From Pleomorphomonas koreensis DSM 23070 (GTDB lineage: Bacteria > Pseudomonadota > Alphaproteobacteria > Rhizobiales > Pleomorphomonadaceae), in assembly GCF_000425185.1 (NCBI RefSeq), contig NZ_AULH01000006.1, positions 284,541-348,540 on the forward strand: a DNA stretch of 64,000 nt. The letters are read 5' to 3'. The position numbers and the translations under genes are program-made. The notes below the pieces were generated by a model. That model ran no database searches. It was not told where the DNA came from and worked only from the letters and a program-made list of their open reading frames with translations. This document shows, in pieces, positions 7,980 to 17,302 of the stretch (positions are counted from its first letter, which is position 1; each line of letters starts with the position of its first letter).

Positions 7980-8354
7980 TCAGATGCCCTGCGGCGCTTT
8001 GCCGGGGCCGCGCCAGGCGGGAGCGAGGTCGGCGGCGGTCAGCGTGCCGTGATCGACGGCGACACCGGCCTTGTCGGCGAGCGAGCGGTCGATGAAGTCG
8101 TAGACCAGGCGGGCGCCGGTCTGGGCCTTCAGCATGAAGGTGGTGGCGACGCGGCCGCCGATGTCGCAGGCGGTCGGATTGCGGCCGCAGAAGCCGCTCA
8201 TGTCGGAGATCGTCGCCTGGGCGGCGCTCGCCGCTTCCAGCGCGCCGATCGGCTGCACCCTCGCGGCTTCCGCCTGCTGTTCGGCCGAGTGATCGACCGG
8301 AATGAGGAAGATGGCGACGGACAGCCAGAAAGCCGTCCTTAGGAGGAACATCAT
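7980..8354 (-). CDS. DUF5330 domain-containing exported protein
   Basis: A protein of 124 residues with an N-terminal hydrophobic segment (residues 3-20) that is a signal peptide or membrane anchor. The middle holds the DUF5330 pattern: D-M-S-G-F-C-x-R-N-P-x-A-C, where the two cysteines could form a disulfide in the periplasm, followed by an A-x-x-F-x-L-K-A-x-T-G-A helix. Function unknown; the family is confined to Hyphomicrobiales as far as I recall. Its promoter lies in the AT-richer gap shared with the divergent sensor kinase gene. Confidence 0.82.
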   Translation of the reverse strand: MMFLLRTAFWLSVAIFLIPVDHSAEQQAEAARVQPIGALEAASAAQATISDMSGFCGRNPTACDIGGRVATTFMLKAQTGARLVYDFIDRSLADKAGVAVDHGTLTAADLAPAWRGPGKAPQGI

Positions 8355-8734
8355 GTGACAATTCCCTGTTGTTCATCGCCCGTGTCGGGCGTCCGGATCT
8401 TTGGCGAGGGCCGAAGCCATCGCCGTCCGTTCGATGATCCCGGTCTAGCAGGGACGTTTTAGGATCGAATTAGGCCGACCGTTCAAATCGCAGGGAAATT
8501 CGACGAAAATTTGAGTCCAATTTTATCGATCGGCCTGTCTTGCGACCAGACGGCACGAATTTCCGAGGTTTATCGCGGGCTTCCGGCGGGGGTGTTCCAG
8601 TGTTCACCGGCGCTTAACCGTGAATTCGATCTTTTCGGCCAAACCCGGCTTTGCGGCCTTCTCCGTTCCACGAGCGCCGATCCCATCAAGATTCCATAAA
8701 GGGGCGCGTGGCACCGTGATGGCAGAAAAGACAA
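8355..8734. other. Divergent intergenic region
   Basis: No gene is visible. The region holds AT-richer stretches near 8460-8530 that probably carry the promoters of the divergent DUF5330 and sensor-kinase genes. A single TTAA half-site near 8615 is not followed by a second one at CtrA spacing. Confidence 0.5.
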
Positions 8735-10651
8735 ATGGCTCGTGTTCGAAGCCTTGGCCGGCAACATCCGGGGAAGACTTCCGAAACTCAGGGCCGGCAT
8801 GTCGGCGTCGACATCGCGCGGGAAGCCGCGCGCCAATCGGCGGCCAGCCTGCGATGGGGATGCGTGTTGCGTAACCGTGAGATCAGAGCCGCGCTGGAGC
8901 GCTCGTTCGATCACCTTGTGCATAGCTCGGTGATCGACGATCCAGTCGAGATCGACCGGCACAGGGGATTCATCGGCTCCCATCTCGTGGCCGGCTTTGC
9001 GGCCTTCGGCCTCATTCCGCTGGCGCTGGCCGTCGACGCCTCGTCGGCCGGCTTCACCGCCACCGCCCTTTCCATCCTCGGCCTCGAGATCCTGGTGGCG
9101 CTGTTCGTCTCCCGCACCGGCCGGCTGGCGCGGGGCTATCTCCTGTCGTCGGCGATCCTGACCGGCCTCGCCGTCTGGGTGGCACTCTACACCGGCGGCC
9201 TCGGCTCGTTCGCCGTGGTGTGGTTCGCCATCGCGCCCATCGAGGCGGCGCTTTCCGGCCGCCGGGCCACCATCGCCGGCGCGGCGGCGATCAGCGGCGG
9301 CGGCTTCGCGGCGACCGCCATCCTCACTGCCACCGGCACCGCCGGCCACACCCTCGCCTTTCCCGGCGACAGCACGACCATGAGCTTCCTCGCCTGCGTC
9401 GTCGCCCTCGGCTACGCCTCCGCCGTGGCGATCGGCATCGAGCGGCGCGAGCGCGCCACCTCGCTCACTCTCGCCCGTCAGGAGCAGCGCTATCGCCTGC
9501 TCGCCGAGGCGATGAGCGACCTCGTCACCTGCCACGATCCGTCCGGCGACGTCACCTTCGCCTCGCCCGCCGCCCTGCGCCTGCTCTCGGTGCGACCTGC
9601 CGACCTTGCCGCCGACGGCCTGTTCCGCCGCGTCCACATCGGCGATCGGCCGGCCTATCTCTCGGCCATCTCCGCGGCCCTGCACGAGGGCGGGTCGCGC
9701 GTCGAATATCGCCTGCGCTGCGGCGACGACCAGGACACCGACGGCTGGATCTGGGTGGAATCGCACATGCGCTGCCTTGCCGACGAGACCGGCACCGACG
9801 CGGTTGTCACCGTCACGCGCGACATTTCGGAGCGCAAGCAGCACGAGGCCGAACTCGAGCACCTGCGGGCCGAATCCGAGGCGGCCAACCTCGCCAAGAC
9901 GCGCTTCCTGGCCAATATGAGCCATGAACTCAGGACGCCGCTCAACGCCATCATCGGCTTCTCCGACATCCTGAACCAGGAGCTGTTCGGCCGCTTCGAG
10001 TTCGACCGTCAGCGGGAATATTCCGGTCTGATCAAGGAGTCGGGCGAGCATCTGTTGCAGGTGGTCAACGACATCCTCGACCTCTCGAAGATCGAGTGCG
10101 GCTCCTTCGACGTCAATCCGGAAGCCTTCCGCGTCGGTCCGCTGGTCGATCGCTGCCGTCAGATGATGGCGCCGCAGGCCGAGAAGGCCGGCATCGCCCT
10201 CTTCTCCGACGTCGAGCCCAACCTGCCGGAGCTGGTCGCCGATGCGCGCGCCTGCCGCCAGATTGTCTTGAACCTGCTGTCCAACGCCGTGAAGTTCTCC
10301 AATCGCGGCGGCCAGGTGGTCTGCTCGGTGCGCCGGCAGGGCCGCCGCATGGCCATCGCCGTGCGCGACAACGGCATCGGCATCGCCGAGAAGGATCTCG
10401 CCCGGGTCGGCAACCCGTTCTTCCAGGCCGAGACCGGCTATGACCGCAAGCAGGCCGGCACCGGCCTCGGCCTGTCGGTGGTGAAGGGTCTGGTGGCGCT
10501 GCACGGCGGCCAGGTGATGATCGACTCCGATCTCGGCAAGGGCACCACCGTCACCGTCTTGCTGCCGCTGCAGCCGTCGCGCGACGCCGCCGAACCGATC
10601 TCCCGCGTCCTGGATGTCGAGCAGATCCAGCGCGTGGCACGGAGGGCCTGA
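8735..10651 (+). CDS. Membrane PAS sensor histidine kinase (DivJ/PleC type)
   Basis: A kinase of 638 residues. After a basic N-terminus, several hydrophobic segments (about residues 85-245) form the membrane sensor part. A PAS domain follows (about 255-370), then the HisKA domain with phospho-acceptor His near residue 397 in F-L-A-N-M-S-H-E-L-R-T-P-L, and a HATPase domain with N box, D-N-G-I-G-I and G-T-G-L-G-L boxes ending near 620. The H-box and the F-F-Q-A-E-T-G-Y-D-R-K-Q-x-G-T-G-L-G-L motif resemble DivJ/PleC cell-cycle kinases that act on DivK; the exact paralogue is not certain. The peptidoglycan-binding gene starts three bases after the stop, a neighbourhood I recall for divJ in Hyphomicrobiales. 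Its response regulator is not adjacent. Confidence 0.88.
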   Translation: MARVRSLGRQHPGKTSETQGRHVGVDIAREAARQSAASLRWGCVLRNREIRAALERSFDHLVHSSVIDDPVEIDRHRGFIGSHLVAGFAAFGLIPLALAVDASSAGFTATALSILGLEILVALFVSRTGRLARGYLLSSAILTGLAVWVALYTGGLGSFAVVWFAIAPIEAALSGRRATIAGAAAISGGGFAATAILTATGTAGHTLAFPGDSTTMSFLACVVALGYASAVAIGIERRERATSLTLARQEQRYRLLAEAMSDLVTCHDPSGDVTFASPAALRLLSVRPADLAADGLFRRVHIGDRPAYLSAISAALHEGGSRVEYRLRCGDDQDTDGWIWVESHMRCLADETGTDAVVTVTRDISERKQHEAELEHLRAESEAANLAKTRFLANMSHELRTPLNAIIGFSDILNQELFGRFEFDRQREYSGLIKESGEHLLQVVNDILDLSKIECGSFDVNPEAFRVGPLVDRCRQMMAPQAEKAGIALFSDVEPNLPELVADARACRQIVLNLLSNAVKFSNRGGQVVCSVRRQGRRMAIAVRDNGIGIAEKDLARVGNPFFQAETGYDRKQAGTGLGLSVVKGLVALHGGQVMIDSDLGKGTTVTVLLPLQPSRDAAEPISRVLDVEQIQRVARRA

Positions 10652-10654
10652 CGC

Positions 10655-11560
10655 ATGGCAGGACGCAAGACCCAACAGAAGCCGGGACTTGCCGCCCTCC
10701 TCCTGAGGGGGGCTGTCGGCAATCCGATGGCCACCGCCGGCGGCCTCGTCATGACGGCGACCGCCGTCGCCATCATGGCCAACGCGCTGATGCTGCAGCC
10801 GCGCGCCCATCCGGCGCCGCTGTTCGTCGGCATCCGGCCGCTTGCCCCGGCCGACCGGCCGGCGACGCCGCCGGCGCTGCGCTCCTCCGACGGCTCCGCC
10901 GTCGGCGCCACCGATCACAGTCTCGTTGCCGATATCCAGCAGGGCCTCAAGGACTTCGGCTACTATCGCGGCGAGATCGACGGCCTCGATGGGCCGCAGA
11001 CCTCGCAGGCCATCCTCGCCTTCGAGCGCGCCTTCCGGCTGACGCCGACCGGCGAGCCGTCGAACAACGTGCTGCTGGCCATCCGCTCGGTACGGCCAAA
11101 GACCAGCCTCAACGGCGAGGCGCCGGCCGCCGCTGATCCGCTCACCGTCGCATCGCTGCCGTCCACGCCCGCCGTACCGGCGGCAACGGCGGTGCCGATG
11201 CCCTGGCCGAAGCCCGGCGCGGCGGTGGCCGAGACGACCGCGCCGCAGATGCCCGCCGCCCCGATCGACGGCATCGGCGACCTGATCGCCACGGCGGCGC
11301 CCCCTGCCCAGGCAACCGCCGCCGCCCCGGTCAACCAACCGGCGGCGCCCAAGGCCGCCAGCGTGGCGGCCGATGCCAATCTCGCCCGCATCCAGCGTTC
11401 GCTGTCGCAGCAGGGTTTCGGCCCGGTGGCCGCCGACGGCGTGATGTCGGCCGAAACGCGCGACGCCATCCGGCAATTCCAGGCCTATTACAATCTGCCG
11501 CAGACCGGCGCCATCAACGAGGCCTTCCTGAACCAGCTCGTCAAGGTCGGCGGCCTCTAG
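10655..11560 (+). CDS. Membrane-anchored protein with two peptidoglycan-binding domains
   Basis: A protein of 301 residues. One membrane segment lies at about residues 28-50, after a basic cytoplasmic N-terminus. Two PG_binding_1 domains follow in the periplasm: the first at about 88-145 (D-I-Q-Q-G-L-K-D-F-G-Y-Y-x-G-x-I-D-G-x-x-G-P-Q-T), the second at about 242-298 (R-I-Q-R-S-L-S-Q-Q-G-F-G-P-V-A-A-D-G, A-I-R-Q-F-Q). A low-complexity Ala/Pro linker of about 90 residues joins them. There is no catalytic domain, so it probably tethers the membrane or the upstream kinase to the cell wall (inference). The ribosome-binding site GGAGG lies within the end of the kinase gene, indicating translational coupling. 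Confidence 0.88.
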   Translation: MAGRKTQQKPGLAALLLRGAVGNPMATAGGLVMTATAVAIMANALMLQPRAHPAPLFVGIRPLAPADRPATPPALRSSDGSAVGATDHSLVADIQQGLKDFGYYRGEIDGLDGPQTSQAILAFERAFRLTPTGEPSNNVLLAIRSVRPKTSLNGEAPAAADPLTVASLPSTPAVPAATAVPMPWPKPGAAVAETTAPQMPAAPIDGIGDLIATAAPPAQATAAAPVNQPAAPKAASVAADANLARIQRSLSQQGFGPVAADGVMSAETRDAIRQFQAYYNLPQTGAINEAFLNQLVKVGGL

Positions 11561-11626
11561 CCTTCCGGCCTTGCCCTCCGGCCGCCGCCATGCTTTGAAC
11601 GGCGCAGCGTTTCTCCGAGTCCGGCC

Positions 11627-11980
11627 ATGGCCCGCATCACCTCCGATTTCTTCGTTTCCGCCTATGTCCGTCGCCGCAACGACGCCGGGCTGTTCACCGC
11701 CGTCGTCAAACGCGGCGCGGCGGAGGCCGGCGCCATTTTCGTCAAGGTGGCCCGCCTCGACGGCAGCGCCGATCTCTATGGCCCGGCGCCGCAGGTCTAT
11801 CTCGACGACCTCGCGCCGGCGATCGCCGGCGGCCGCGTCTTCGAGCGGCTGCTCGACGCCGCGCCGGAGCCGGACATCGACGCCCGCCTCCGTTCCGAGC
11901 GGCGTTTCGATGAGGACTGCTGGATCGTCGAGACCGAGGACCGAGAGGGATCGGCGGACCTCGACATCGTCGAGAGCTGA
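11627..11980 (+). CDS. DUF1491 family protein
   Basis: A small soluble protein of 117 residues. It shows the DUF1491 pattern: R-I-T-S-D-F-F-V-S-A-Y-V-R-R near the N-terminus, G-A-x-x-A-G-A-I-F-V-K-V in the middle, Y-G-P-A-P-Q and the C-terminal D-x-D-x-W-I-V-E-T-E-D-R-x-G. The family is widespread in alphaproteobacteria and has no known function. It is in the same direction as the peptidoglycan-binding gene, 66 bases away, and may share its transcript. Confidence 0.88.
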   Translation: MARITSDFFVSAYVRRRNDAGLFTAVVKRGAAEAGAIFVKVARLDGSADLYGPAPQVYLDDLAPAIAGGRVFERLLDAAPEPDIDARLRSERRFDEDCWIVETEDREGSADLDIVES

Positions 11981-12072
11981 CGGACCTTCACCGCCACTGG
12001 CGCGTTTGTCTGTTGCCCCGTCACCGGCTTTGGGGGTATCCCTCCAGCCGTTTTGCATTCTCCGGAGCGCTC

Positions 12073-14160
12073 ATGACCGAGTTGAAGGCCCCCCGTGCCG
12101 AGAAGCGGCCCGTTGCGACGCATATCCATGGCGTCGAACTCATCGACGACTACGCCTGGCTTCGCGCCGACAACTGGCAGGACGTGCTGCGCGATCCCGA
12201 CGTGCTCGATCCGGCCATCCGCGCCCATCTCGATGCCGAGAACGCCTTCTGCGACGCCTGGATGGCCGACACCGTCGAACTGCAGGCCAAGCTGGTGGCC
12301 GAGATGCGCGGCCGCATCCTTGAGGACGATTCCTCGGTGCCGCTGCCCGACGGGCCCTATGCCTATGCCAGCCGCTATCTTGTCGGCGCCCAGCATCCCC
12401 GTCTCGTCCGCACATTGCGCGACGGCGGCCCAGAGGAACTGCTGCTCGACGCCGACGCGCTCGCCCAGGGCAAGCCCTATTTCAGCCTGGGTGGCGCCAG
12501 CCACAGCCCCGACCACAAGCTGCTCGCCTACAGCATCGACGACACCGGCTCGGAATACCACACCATCCGCATCCGCGACCTCGATGCCGACGCCGATCTC
12601 CCCGACGAGATCCCCAGCACGGCGGGCGGCGTCGCCTGGGCTGCCGATTCCAGGTCCCTCTTCTACACCTTCATCAACGACAACCACCGCACCGAGAAGG
12701 TGCTCCGGCATGTGATCGGCACGCCGGCCTCCGAGGACGTCGTCGTCTATGTCGAGGAGGATTCCGGCTTCTTCTGCGGCGTCGACAAGACGCAGTCGAA
12801 CCGCTTCATTATCATTGACTCCCACGACCACGAGACGTCCGAGGTGCGGCTGATCGACGCCGCCGCGCCGGACAGCCCGCCGCGCCTCGTCACGGCGCGC
12901 GACACCGAGGTCGAGTATTCCATCGAGGACGACGGCGGCGACCGCGTCTACATCCTGACCAACGCCGACGGCGCCGAGGACTTCAAGATCGTCAACGCGC
13001 CGCTCAAGAACCCCGGTCGCGACAACTGGATCGACGTGGTCGCCCACGAGCCGGGCCGGCTGATCCTGTCGATGTCGATCTTCCAGGGGCGCATGGTGCG
13101 GCTCGAACGGGTGGGCGGCCTGCCGCGCATCGTCATCCGCGAGCTGGCGAGCGGTCACGAGCACGCCATCGCCTTTCCGGAGGAGGCCTATTCGCTCGGC
13201 CTCTCCGGCTCCTACGAGTTCGACACCAATATCGTCCGCTTCACCTATTCCTCGCCGACCACGCCGGCGCAGGTCTACGACTACGACATGGAGACCGGCG
13301 AGCGCTTCCTGAGGAAGACGCAGGAGGTGCCGTCCGGCCACGAGCCGTCCGACTACGTGACGCGCCGCATCCAGGCGCCGACGCCGGACGGCGAGACGGT
13401 TCCCGTCACCCTGCTCTACCGTGCCGACACGCCGCTCGACGGCAGCGCCCCCTGCCTGCTCTACGGCTATGGCGCCTATGGCATCGCCATTCCCGCCTCG
13501 TTTTCGACCCGCATCCTGTCGCTGGTCAACCGCGGCTTCGTCTACGCCATCGCCCACGTGCGCGGCGGCAACGACAAGGGCCACCGCTGGTATCTTGCCG
13601 GCAAGCGCGAGAACAAGATCAACACCTTCAGCGACTTCATCGACGCGGCGCGCTATCTCGTCGACAACCGCTTCACCTCCGAGGGGCGGATCGTCGCCCA
13701 TGGCGGCTCGGCCGGCGGCATGCTGATGGGCGCCGTCGCCAACATGGCGCCCGACATCTGGGGCGCGGTAATCGCCGCCGTGCCCTTCGTCGACGTGCTC
13801 AACACCATGCTCGACGCCTCGCTGCCACTGACACCGCCCGAGTGGCCGGAGTGGGGCAACCCGATCGACAGCGTCGAGGACTTCGAGCGCATCCGCTCCT
13901 ACAGCCCCTACGACAACCTGACGACGCAGGACTATCCGCCGATGTTCGTGCTGGCCGGCCTCGCCGATCCGCGCGTCACCTACTGGGAGCCGGCAAAATG
14001 GCTGGCCCGCCTCAGGGCGCTGAAGACCGACGACAATCCGCAGGTGATGCACGTCAACATGGACGCCGGCCATGGCGGTGCTTCCGGCCGTTTCGACGAG
14101 CTGAAGGAAACGGCGATGGAATATGCCTTCGCGCTCAAGGTGATGGATCGGGCGAACTGA
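12073..14160 (+). CDS. ptrB: Oligopeptidase B (S9 prolyl oligopeptidase family)
   Basis: A cytoplasmic serine peptidase of 695 residues that cleaves short peptides after Arg or Lys. The N-terminal two thirds form the beta-propeller that restricts substrate size; the C-terminal alpha/beta hydrolase domain carries the triad: Ser in H-G-G-S-A-G-G (codons near 13710), Asp in G-L-A-D-P-R-V, and His in D-A-G-H-G-G. The W-x-E-W-G-N-P and Y-S-P-Y-D-N motifs before the Asp are typical of oligopeptidase B rather than prolyl oligopeptidase. I start at the ATG at 12073; an in-frame extension of 20 residues upstream has no family resemblance. Length fits the family (about 690). Confidence 0.93.
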   Translation: MTELKAPRAEKRPVATHIHGVELIDDYAWLRADNWQDVLRDPDVLDPAIRAHLDAENAFCDAWMADTVELQAKLVAEMRGRILEDDSSVPLPDGPYAYASRYLVGAQHPRLVRTLRDGGPEELLLDADALAQGKPYFSLGGASHSPDHKLLAYSIDDTGSEYHTIRIRDLDADADLPDEIPSTAGGVAWAADSRSLFYTFINDNHRTEKVLRHVIGTPASEDVVVYVEEDSGFFCGVDKTQSNRFIIIDSHDHETSEVRLIDAAAPDSPPRLVTARDTEVEYSIEDDGGDRVYILTNADGAEDFKIVNAPLKNPGRDNWIDVVAHEPGRLILSMSIFQGRMVRLERVGGLPRIVIRELASGHEHAIAFPEEAYSLGLSGSYEFDTNIVRFTYSSPTTPAQVYDYDMETGERFLRKTQEVPSGHEPSDYVTRRIQAPTPDGETVPVTLLYRADTPLDGSAPCLLYGYGAYGIAIPASFSTRILSLVNRGFVYAIAHVRGGNDKGHRWYLAGKRENKINTFSDFIDAARYLVDNRFTSEGRIVAHGGSAGGMLMGAVANMAPDIWGAVIAAVPFVDVLNTMLDASLPLTPPEWPEWGNPIDSVEDFERIRSYSPYDNLTTQDYPPMFVLAGLADPRVTYWEPAKWLARLRALKTDDNPQVMHVNMDAGHGGASGRFDELKETAMEYAFALKVMDRAN

Positions 14161-14314
14161 TCGGTTTTGCCAACCGGAAGGCGCATGGGAGCCATGAATC
14201 GACAGGTGGCGCATTGCCGCCATCGGGAAAAGTAACTAAGTATCTGGCAGGCACCACCGCCGGAGCGGCGATGCTCCGTTTCAGAACGCGCTTTTTTCCC
14301 GAGAGGAGACGACC

Positions 14315-14911
14315 ATGGCCTTCGAGCTGAACGACCTTCCCTATGCCTATGACGCGCTTGGCCCCTACATGTCGCGCGAGACGCTCGAGTATCACCACGA
14401 CAAGCATCACCTTGCCTACGTGAACAACGGCAACAATCTCATTAAGGGCACCGAGTGGGAAGGCAAGAGCATCGAAGAGGTGGTGAAGGGTTCGTTCGGC
14501 AAGAATCCCGCCCTCTTCAACAATGTCGCCCAGCACTACAACCACTTCTATTTCTGGCAGTGGATGAAGCCGAACGGCGGCGGCGCCGTTCCGGGCGAAC
14601 TGCTCAAGAAGATCAACGAGGACCTCGGCGGCCTCGATAAGTTCCGCGCCGACTTCATCCAGGCCGGCATGACGCAGTTCGGCTCGGGCTGGGCCTGGCT
14701 GGCGCTGAAGGACGGCAAGCTTGCCATCTCCAAGACGCCCAACGGCGAAAACCCGCTGGTATCGGGCGGCACGCCGCTGCTCGGCGTCGATGTCTGGGAG
14801 CACTCCTACTACATCGACTACCGCAACTTGCGTCAGAAGTATCTCGAAGCCTTCTTCGACAATCTGGTCAACTGGGACTTCGTGGCCGAGCTTTACGCCA
14901 AGGCCGCCTGA
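14315..14911 (+). CDS. sodB: Superoxide dismutase, Fe/Mn family
   Basis: A cytoplasmic enzyme of 198 residues that converts superoxide to hydrogen peroxide and oxygen. The metal ligands are all present: His27 in L-E-Y-H-H-D-K-H-H, His in Q-H-Y-N-H-x-Y-F-W, and Asp and His in D-V-W-E-H-S-Y-Y. The Q in A-G-M-T-Q-F-G-S-G-W is placed as in Fe-type enzymes, but metal preference cannot be read safely. GAGGAGA precedes the ATG. The gene has its own strong terminator and is probably monocistronic. Confidence 0.95.
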   Translation: MAFELNDLPYAYDALGPYMSRETLEYHHDKHHLAYVNNGNNLIKGTEWEGKSIEEVVKGSFGKNPALFNNVAQHYNHFYFWQWMKPNGGGAVPGELLKKINEDLGGLDKFRADFIQAGMTQFGSGWAWLALKDGKLAISKTPNGENPLVSGGTPLLGVDVWEHSYYIDYRNLRQKYLEAFFDNLVNWDFVAELYAKAA

Positions 14912-14941
14912 GTCCGGTCATCCGGACTGGTCTGATTTCGT

Positions 14942-14976
14942 CGAGGCTCCGGCACGTCCGGAGCCTCGCTTTTTTT
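14942..14976 (+). terminator. Rho-independent terminator of sodB
   Basis: A perfect eleven-base-pair stem, CGAGGCTCCGG with CCGGAGCCTCG, over a five-base loop, followed by C and a run of seven T. Confidence 0.92.
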
Positions 14977-15090
14977 GGCCGGCGCGGTTGTTCGACGCGG
15001 CGCCAGCCTCTATCACTGTTCAGAGGGGCGAACGGACCCGTTTTCGGTCCGATTGGTTGATTGATGTTGTGCAGCGGTTGACGGGGCGCC

Positions 15091-15858
15091 ATGCATAGGC
15101 TGACGGATTTCACGCAGCGGACGATCATCGTCGTCGACGACAGCCCGCGCTTTCGCCGGTTCGTCGTCGGCATGCTGAACGAGTTCGGCTTTCGCGACAT
15201 TCACGAGTTTGCGGACAGCGAGGAGGCCTTCGGCTTCCTGACCGGCCGTCACGTCGATCTCGTCATGTCGGATCTCGGCATGGAGCCACAGGACGGTTTC
15301 GCCTTCGCCGACCGCATCCGCCACGGCGGCGCCGTCGTCAACCGCATGGTGCCGATCCTCCTGATGACCGGCCACGCCAGCCGGCAGAATGTGCAGAAGG
15401 CGGTGATGGCCGGCATCGACGAGATCGCCGTCAAGCCGATGTCGTCGGGCTATCTCGCCGAGCGGTTGCTGACGGTGTTCGGCCGGCCGCGCGTCTACGT
15501 CAAGACCGGCTCGGGCTACTTTGGCCCCGACCGCCGCCGCCGCAACGATCCCACCTATCGCGGACCGGAACGGCGCTCCGGCCAGCCGGCCGAGATCGTC
15601 TCCGAGGAACGGCTCCTGGCGTTGCGCGAGGCCGCTTCGCTGCGCAGTCGCGGCCTGTTGCGGGCGCCGCCGCCGGCCGCCCCGACGCTGCCCGACGATC
15701 CCGGCTTCACCATCACCCACATCGGATTCCGCAGGAAGCCGCAAGAAGCCGTCTACGGCGATCTCGCGGCCACGCGCGCCGTGCCGGCCGTTCCGGTGGT
15801 GGTCAAGCGCTCGCGGCGGTCGCGCGCGCCCTCGCAGGAGCCGACCGGCAACCGCTGA
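15091..15858 (+). CDS. CheY-like receiver domain protein with long disordered tail
   Basis: A protein of 255 residues. Residues 8-130 form a receiver domain with the acidic pair Asp16-Asp17 (V-V-D-D-S), the phospho-acceptor Asp61 in V-M-S-D-L-G-M, the Thr switch in L-L-M-T-G-H and Lys in V-K-P-M. There is no DNA-binding or enzymatic output domain. The C-terminal half is basic and low in order and contains the Y-F-G-P-D-R-R-R-R and R-G-P-E-R-R motifs often seen after receiver domains in alphaproteobacteria. It probably works through protein contact. No kinase gene is adjacent. Confidence 0.9.
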   Translation: MHRLTDFTQRTIIVVDDSPRFRRFVVGMLNEFGFRDIHEFADSEEAFGFLTGRHVDLVMSDLGMEPQDGFAFADRIRHGGAVVNRMVPILLMTGHASRQNVQKAVMAGIDEIAVKPMSSGYLAERLLTVFGRPRVYVKTGSGYFGPDRRRRNDPTYRGPERRSGQPAEIVSEERLLALREAASLRSRGLLRAPPPAAPTLPDDPGFTITHIGFRRKPQEAVYGDLAATRAVPAVPVVVKRSRRSRAPSQEPTGNR

Positions 15859-15861
15859 GCT

Positions 15862-16170
15862 TCAGCCGCCGAACCGCCTGCAGTCCGCCGACCACACCAT
15901 GTACTGGTACTCGCTCTGCATGTTGTAGAGCCAGTTGCGGCAGAGCTTCTCCGTCCGGAAGCAGTAGCGCTCGGCGGTGTCTTCGTATCTCATCCAGCCG
16001 CTGTCCACCTCCTTGCGGCCATGGAAAAAGCCTTGCCAAAGCCCGCCGGCCGGCCCGGCCGGGCAGGCGATCGGCTCGGTCTGCCGGGGGATGAAGGAGG
16101 CCGCCGCCGCCGGAACGGCGGCACCGAGCAGGATCGCCATCGTCGAAACCAGAGCCATTGTCATCCGCAT
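15862..16170 (-). CDS. Small exported cysteine-rich hypothetical protein
   Basis: A protein of 102 residues with a clear signal peptide (about 1-24, M-A-L-V-S-T-M-A-I-L-L-G-A-A, cleavage after an A-A-A-A stretch). The mature part holds four cysteines, including C-F-x-T-E-K-L-C and a C-terminal C-R-R-F-G-G, so two disulfides in the periplasm are plausible. I chose the ATG at 16170 because GGAGG lies seven bases upstream; the frame is open further but without a signal peptide. The gene is 106 bases downstream of the aminotransferase gene on the same strand. Function unknown. Confidence 0.7.
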   Translation of the reverse strand: MRMTMALVSTMAILLGAAVPAAAASFIPRQTEPIACPAGPAGGLWQGFFHGRKEVDSGWMRYEDTAERYCFRTEKLCRNWLYNMQSEYQYMVWSADCRRFGG

Positions 16171-16276
16171 GTCGGCCTCCTCGCGGGTTGCCCGGCGGGC
16201 AATGCCGGGGCGCATCCTCCTGAAATCCGCAGCCGGGGTGGCATTTTCAAGAGGATGGACCGGCAGAAACCGACAC

Positions 16277-17131
16277 TCAGGCGTGGGCATAGGCCCAGTA
16301 GAGCGCGCGGGCGCGTTTGGTCACCGGACCGACCGGGAACTCGCGCGTCTCGAAACGGAGGATCGGCGTCACCTTGCCGTAATTGCCGGCGGCGAAGATC
16401 TCGTCGGCATTGGCGAGATCGTCGATCTTCAGCACGCATTCGCGCACGTCGAAGCCGTCGTCGCGCAGCAGCTGGATCAGCCGCGAGCGGGTGATGCCGG
16501 CCAGGAACACGCCGGTGGCCGCCGGCGTCATCACCACGCCGTCCCTGGCGATGAACAGGTTGGCCGTGCCCAGCTCGCAGACGTTGCCGAGCACATCGAG
16601 CAGCACCGCGTTGTCGAAGCCCTTGGCCTTGGCCTCCAGCATGGCGCGGCCGTTGTTGGGATAGAGGCAGCCGGCCTTGGCATCGACCAGCGCCGTCTCG
16701 GGCAGCGGCCGGCGGTAGCGCGTGGTGGTCACCGCGTAGCCCTCGTCGATCGACGGGATGGGCGCCTCGTAGAGGCTGAGGCAGAAGCGGGTGGTCGCGG
16801 CTTCCGGCGGCACGCCCATGAAGCCGCCGTCTTCCGCCCAGTACATCGGCCGGATGTAGAGCGCGGCGTCGGCCGGGAAGCGGGCGAAGCCCTCGCGCGC
16901 CAGCGCCTCGATCTCCTCGGCCGGGTGCAGCGCTTCAAGGCCCATTTTGGCGGCGCTGCGGTTGACGCGCCGGCAATGCAAGTCGAGGTCGGGCGCCACG
17001 CCCTCGAAATAGCGGGCGCCGTCGAACACCGACGAGCCGAGCCAGGACGAATGCGTCCTGACGCCCATGATCTGCACGTTGCCCTCGTGCCATTTTCCGT
17101 CCAACCACGTCCAGGTCCGGGACCAAGCCAC
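16277..17131 (-). CDS. ilvE: Branched-chain amino acid aminotransferase
   Basis: A PLP-dependent class IV aminotransferase of 284 residues that interconverts Leu, Ile and Val with their 2-oxo acids. The PLP lysine is in D-A-K-A-G-C-L-Y-P-N-N; the later E-L-G-T-A-N-L-F motif and the G-I-T-R-S-R segment that bind the cofactor phosphate are present. The N-terminal H-S-S-W-L-G-S-S-V-F-D-G-A-R-Y-F is the family's substrate-side motif. The length is slightly short of E. coli IlvE (309), as is common in rhizobial homologues. D-amino-acid or aminodeoxychorismate specificity cannot be fully excluded from sequence alone. Confidence 0.88.
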   Translation of the reverse strand: MAWSRTWTWLDGKWHEGNVQIMGVRTHSSWLGSSVFDGARYFEGVAPDLDLHCRRVNRSAAKMGLEALHPAEEIEALAREGFARFPADAALYIRPMYWAEDGGFMGVPPEAATTRFCLSLYEAPIPSIDEGYAVTTTRYRRPLPETALVDAKAGCLYPNNGRAMLEAKAKGFDNAVLLDVLGNVCELGTANLFIARDGVVMTPAATGVFLAGITRSRLIQLLRDDGFDVRECVLKIDDLANADEIFAAGNYGKVTPILRFETREFPVGPVTKRARALYWAYAHA

Positions 17132-17302
17132 GATAAACGTCCTTCCATGTTGTTTTTTGTTGCCGGCAGCCGGAAATTACACCGGTTGCAGGCTTTTCCG
17201 CATGTCCGTTTTGCCGGTTTCAAGATACCCGAATATATCCGATACCCAGGTTGCGAAAGCCGTCCGATTCACGAATCGGCGGTTCGATGCGGAGACAGCG
17301 GC

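Noticed and set aside
8570..12058. Very long open frame of over 1100 codons on the minus strand
   Set aside because: It lies opposite the sensor kinase, the peptidoglycan-binding gene and DUF1491, all with clear domains. The product is Arg/Gly/Asp/His-rich without homology, typical of the antisense of G+C-rich genes.
11797..14223. Open frame of about 800 codons on the minus strand
   Set aside because: Antisense to oligopeptidase B, with no domain and no ribosome-binding site.
14261..14278. Hairpin CGGAGC/GCTCCG between oligopeptidase B and sodB
   Set aside because: Only six base pairs and no directly adjoining T-run; too weak to call a terminator.
15977..17302. Long upstream extension of the haloacid dehalogenase frame
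   Set aside because: The extension runs antisense to the aminotransferase gene; dehalogenase sequence begins precisely at the ATG at 17303.
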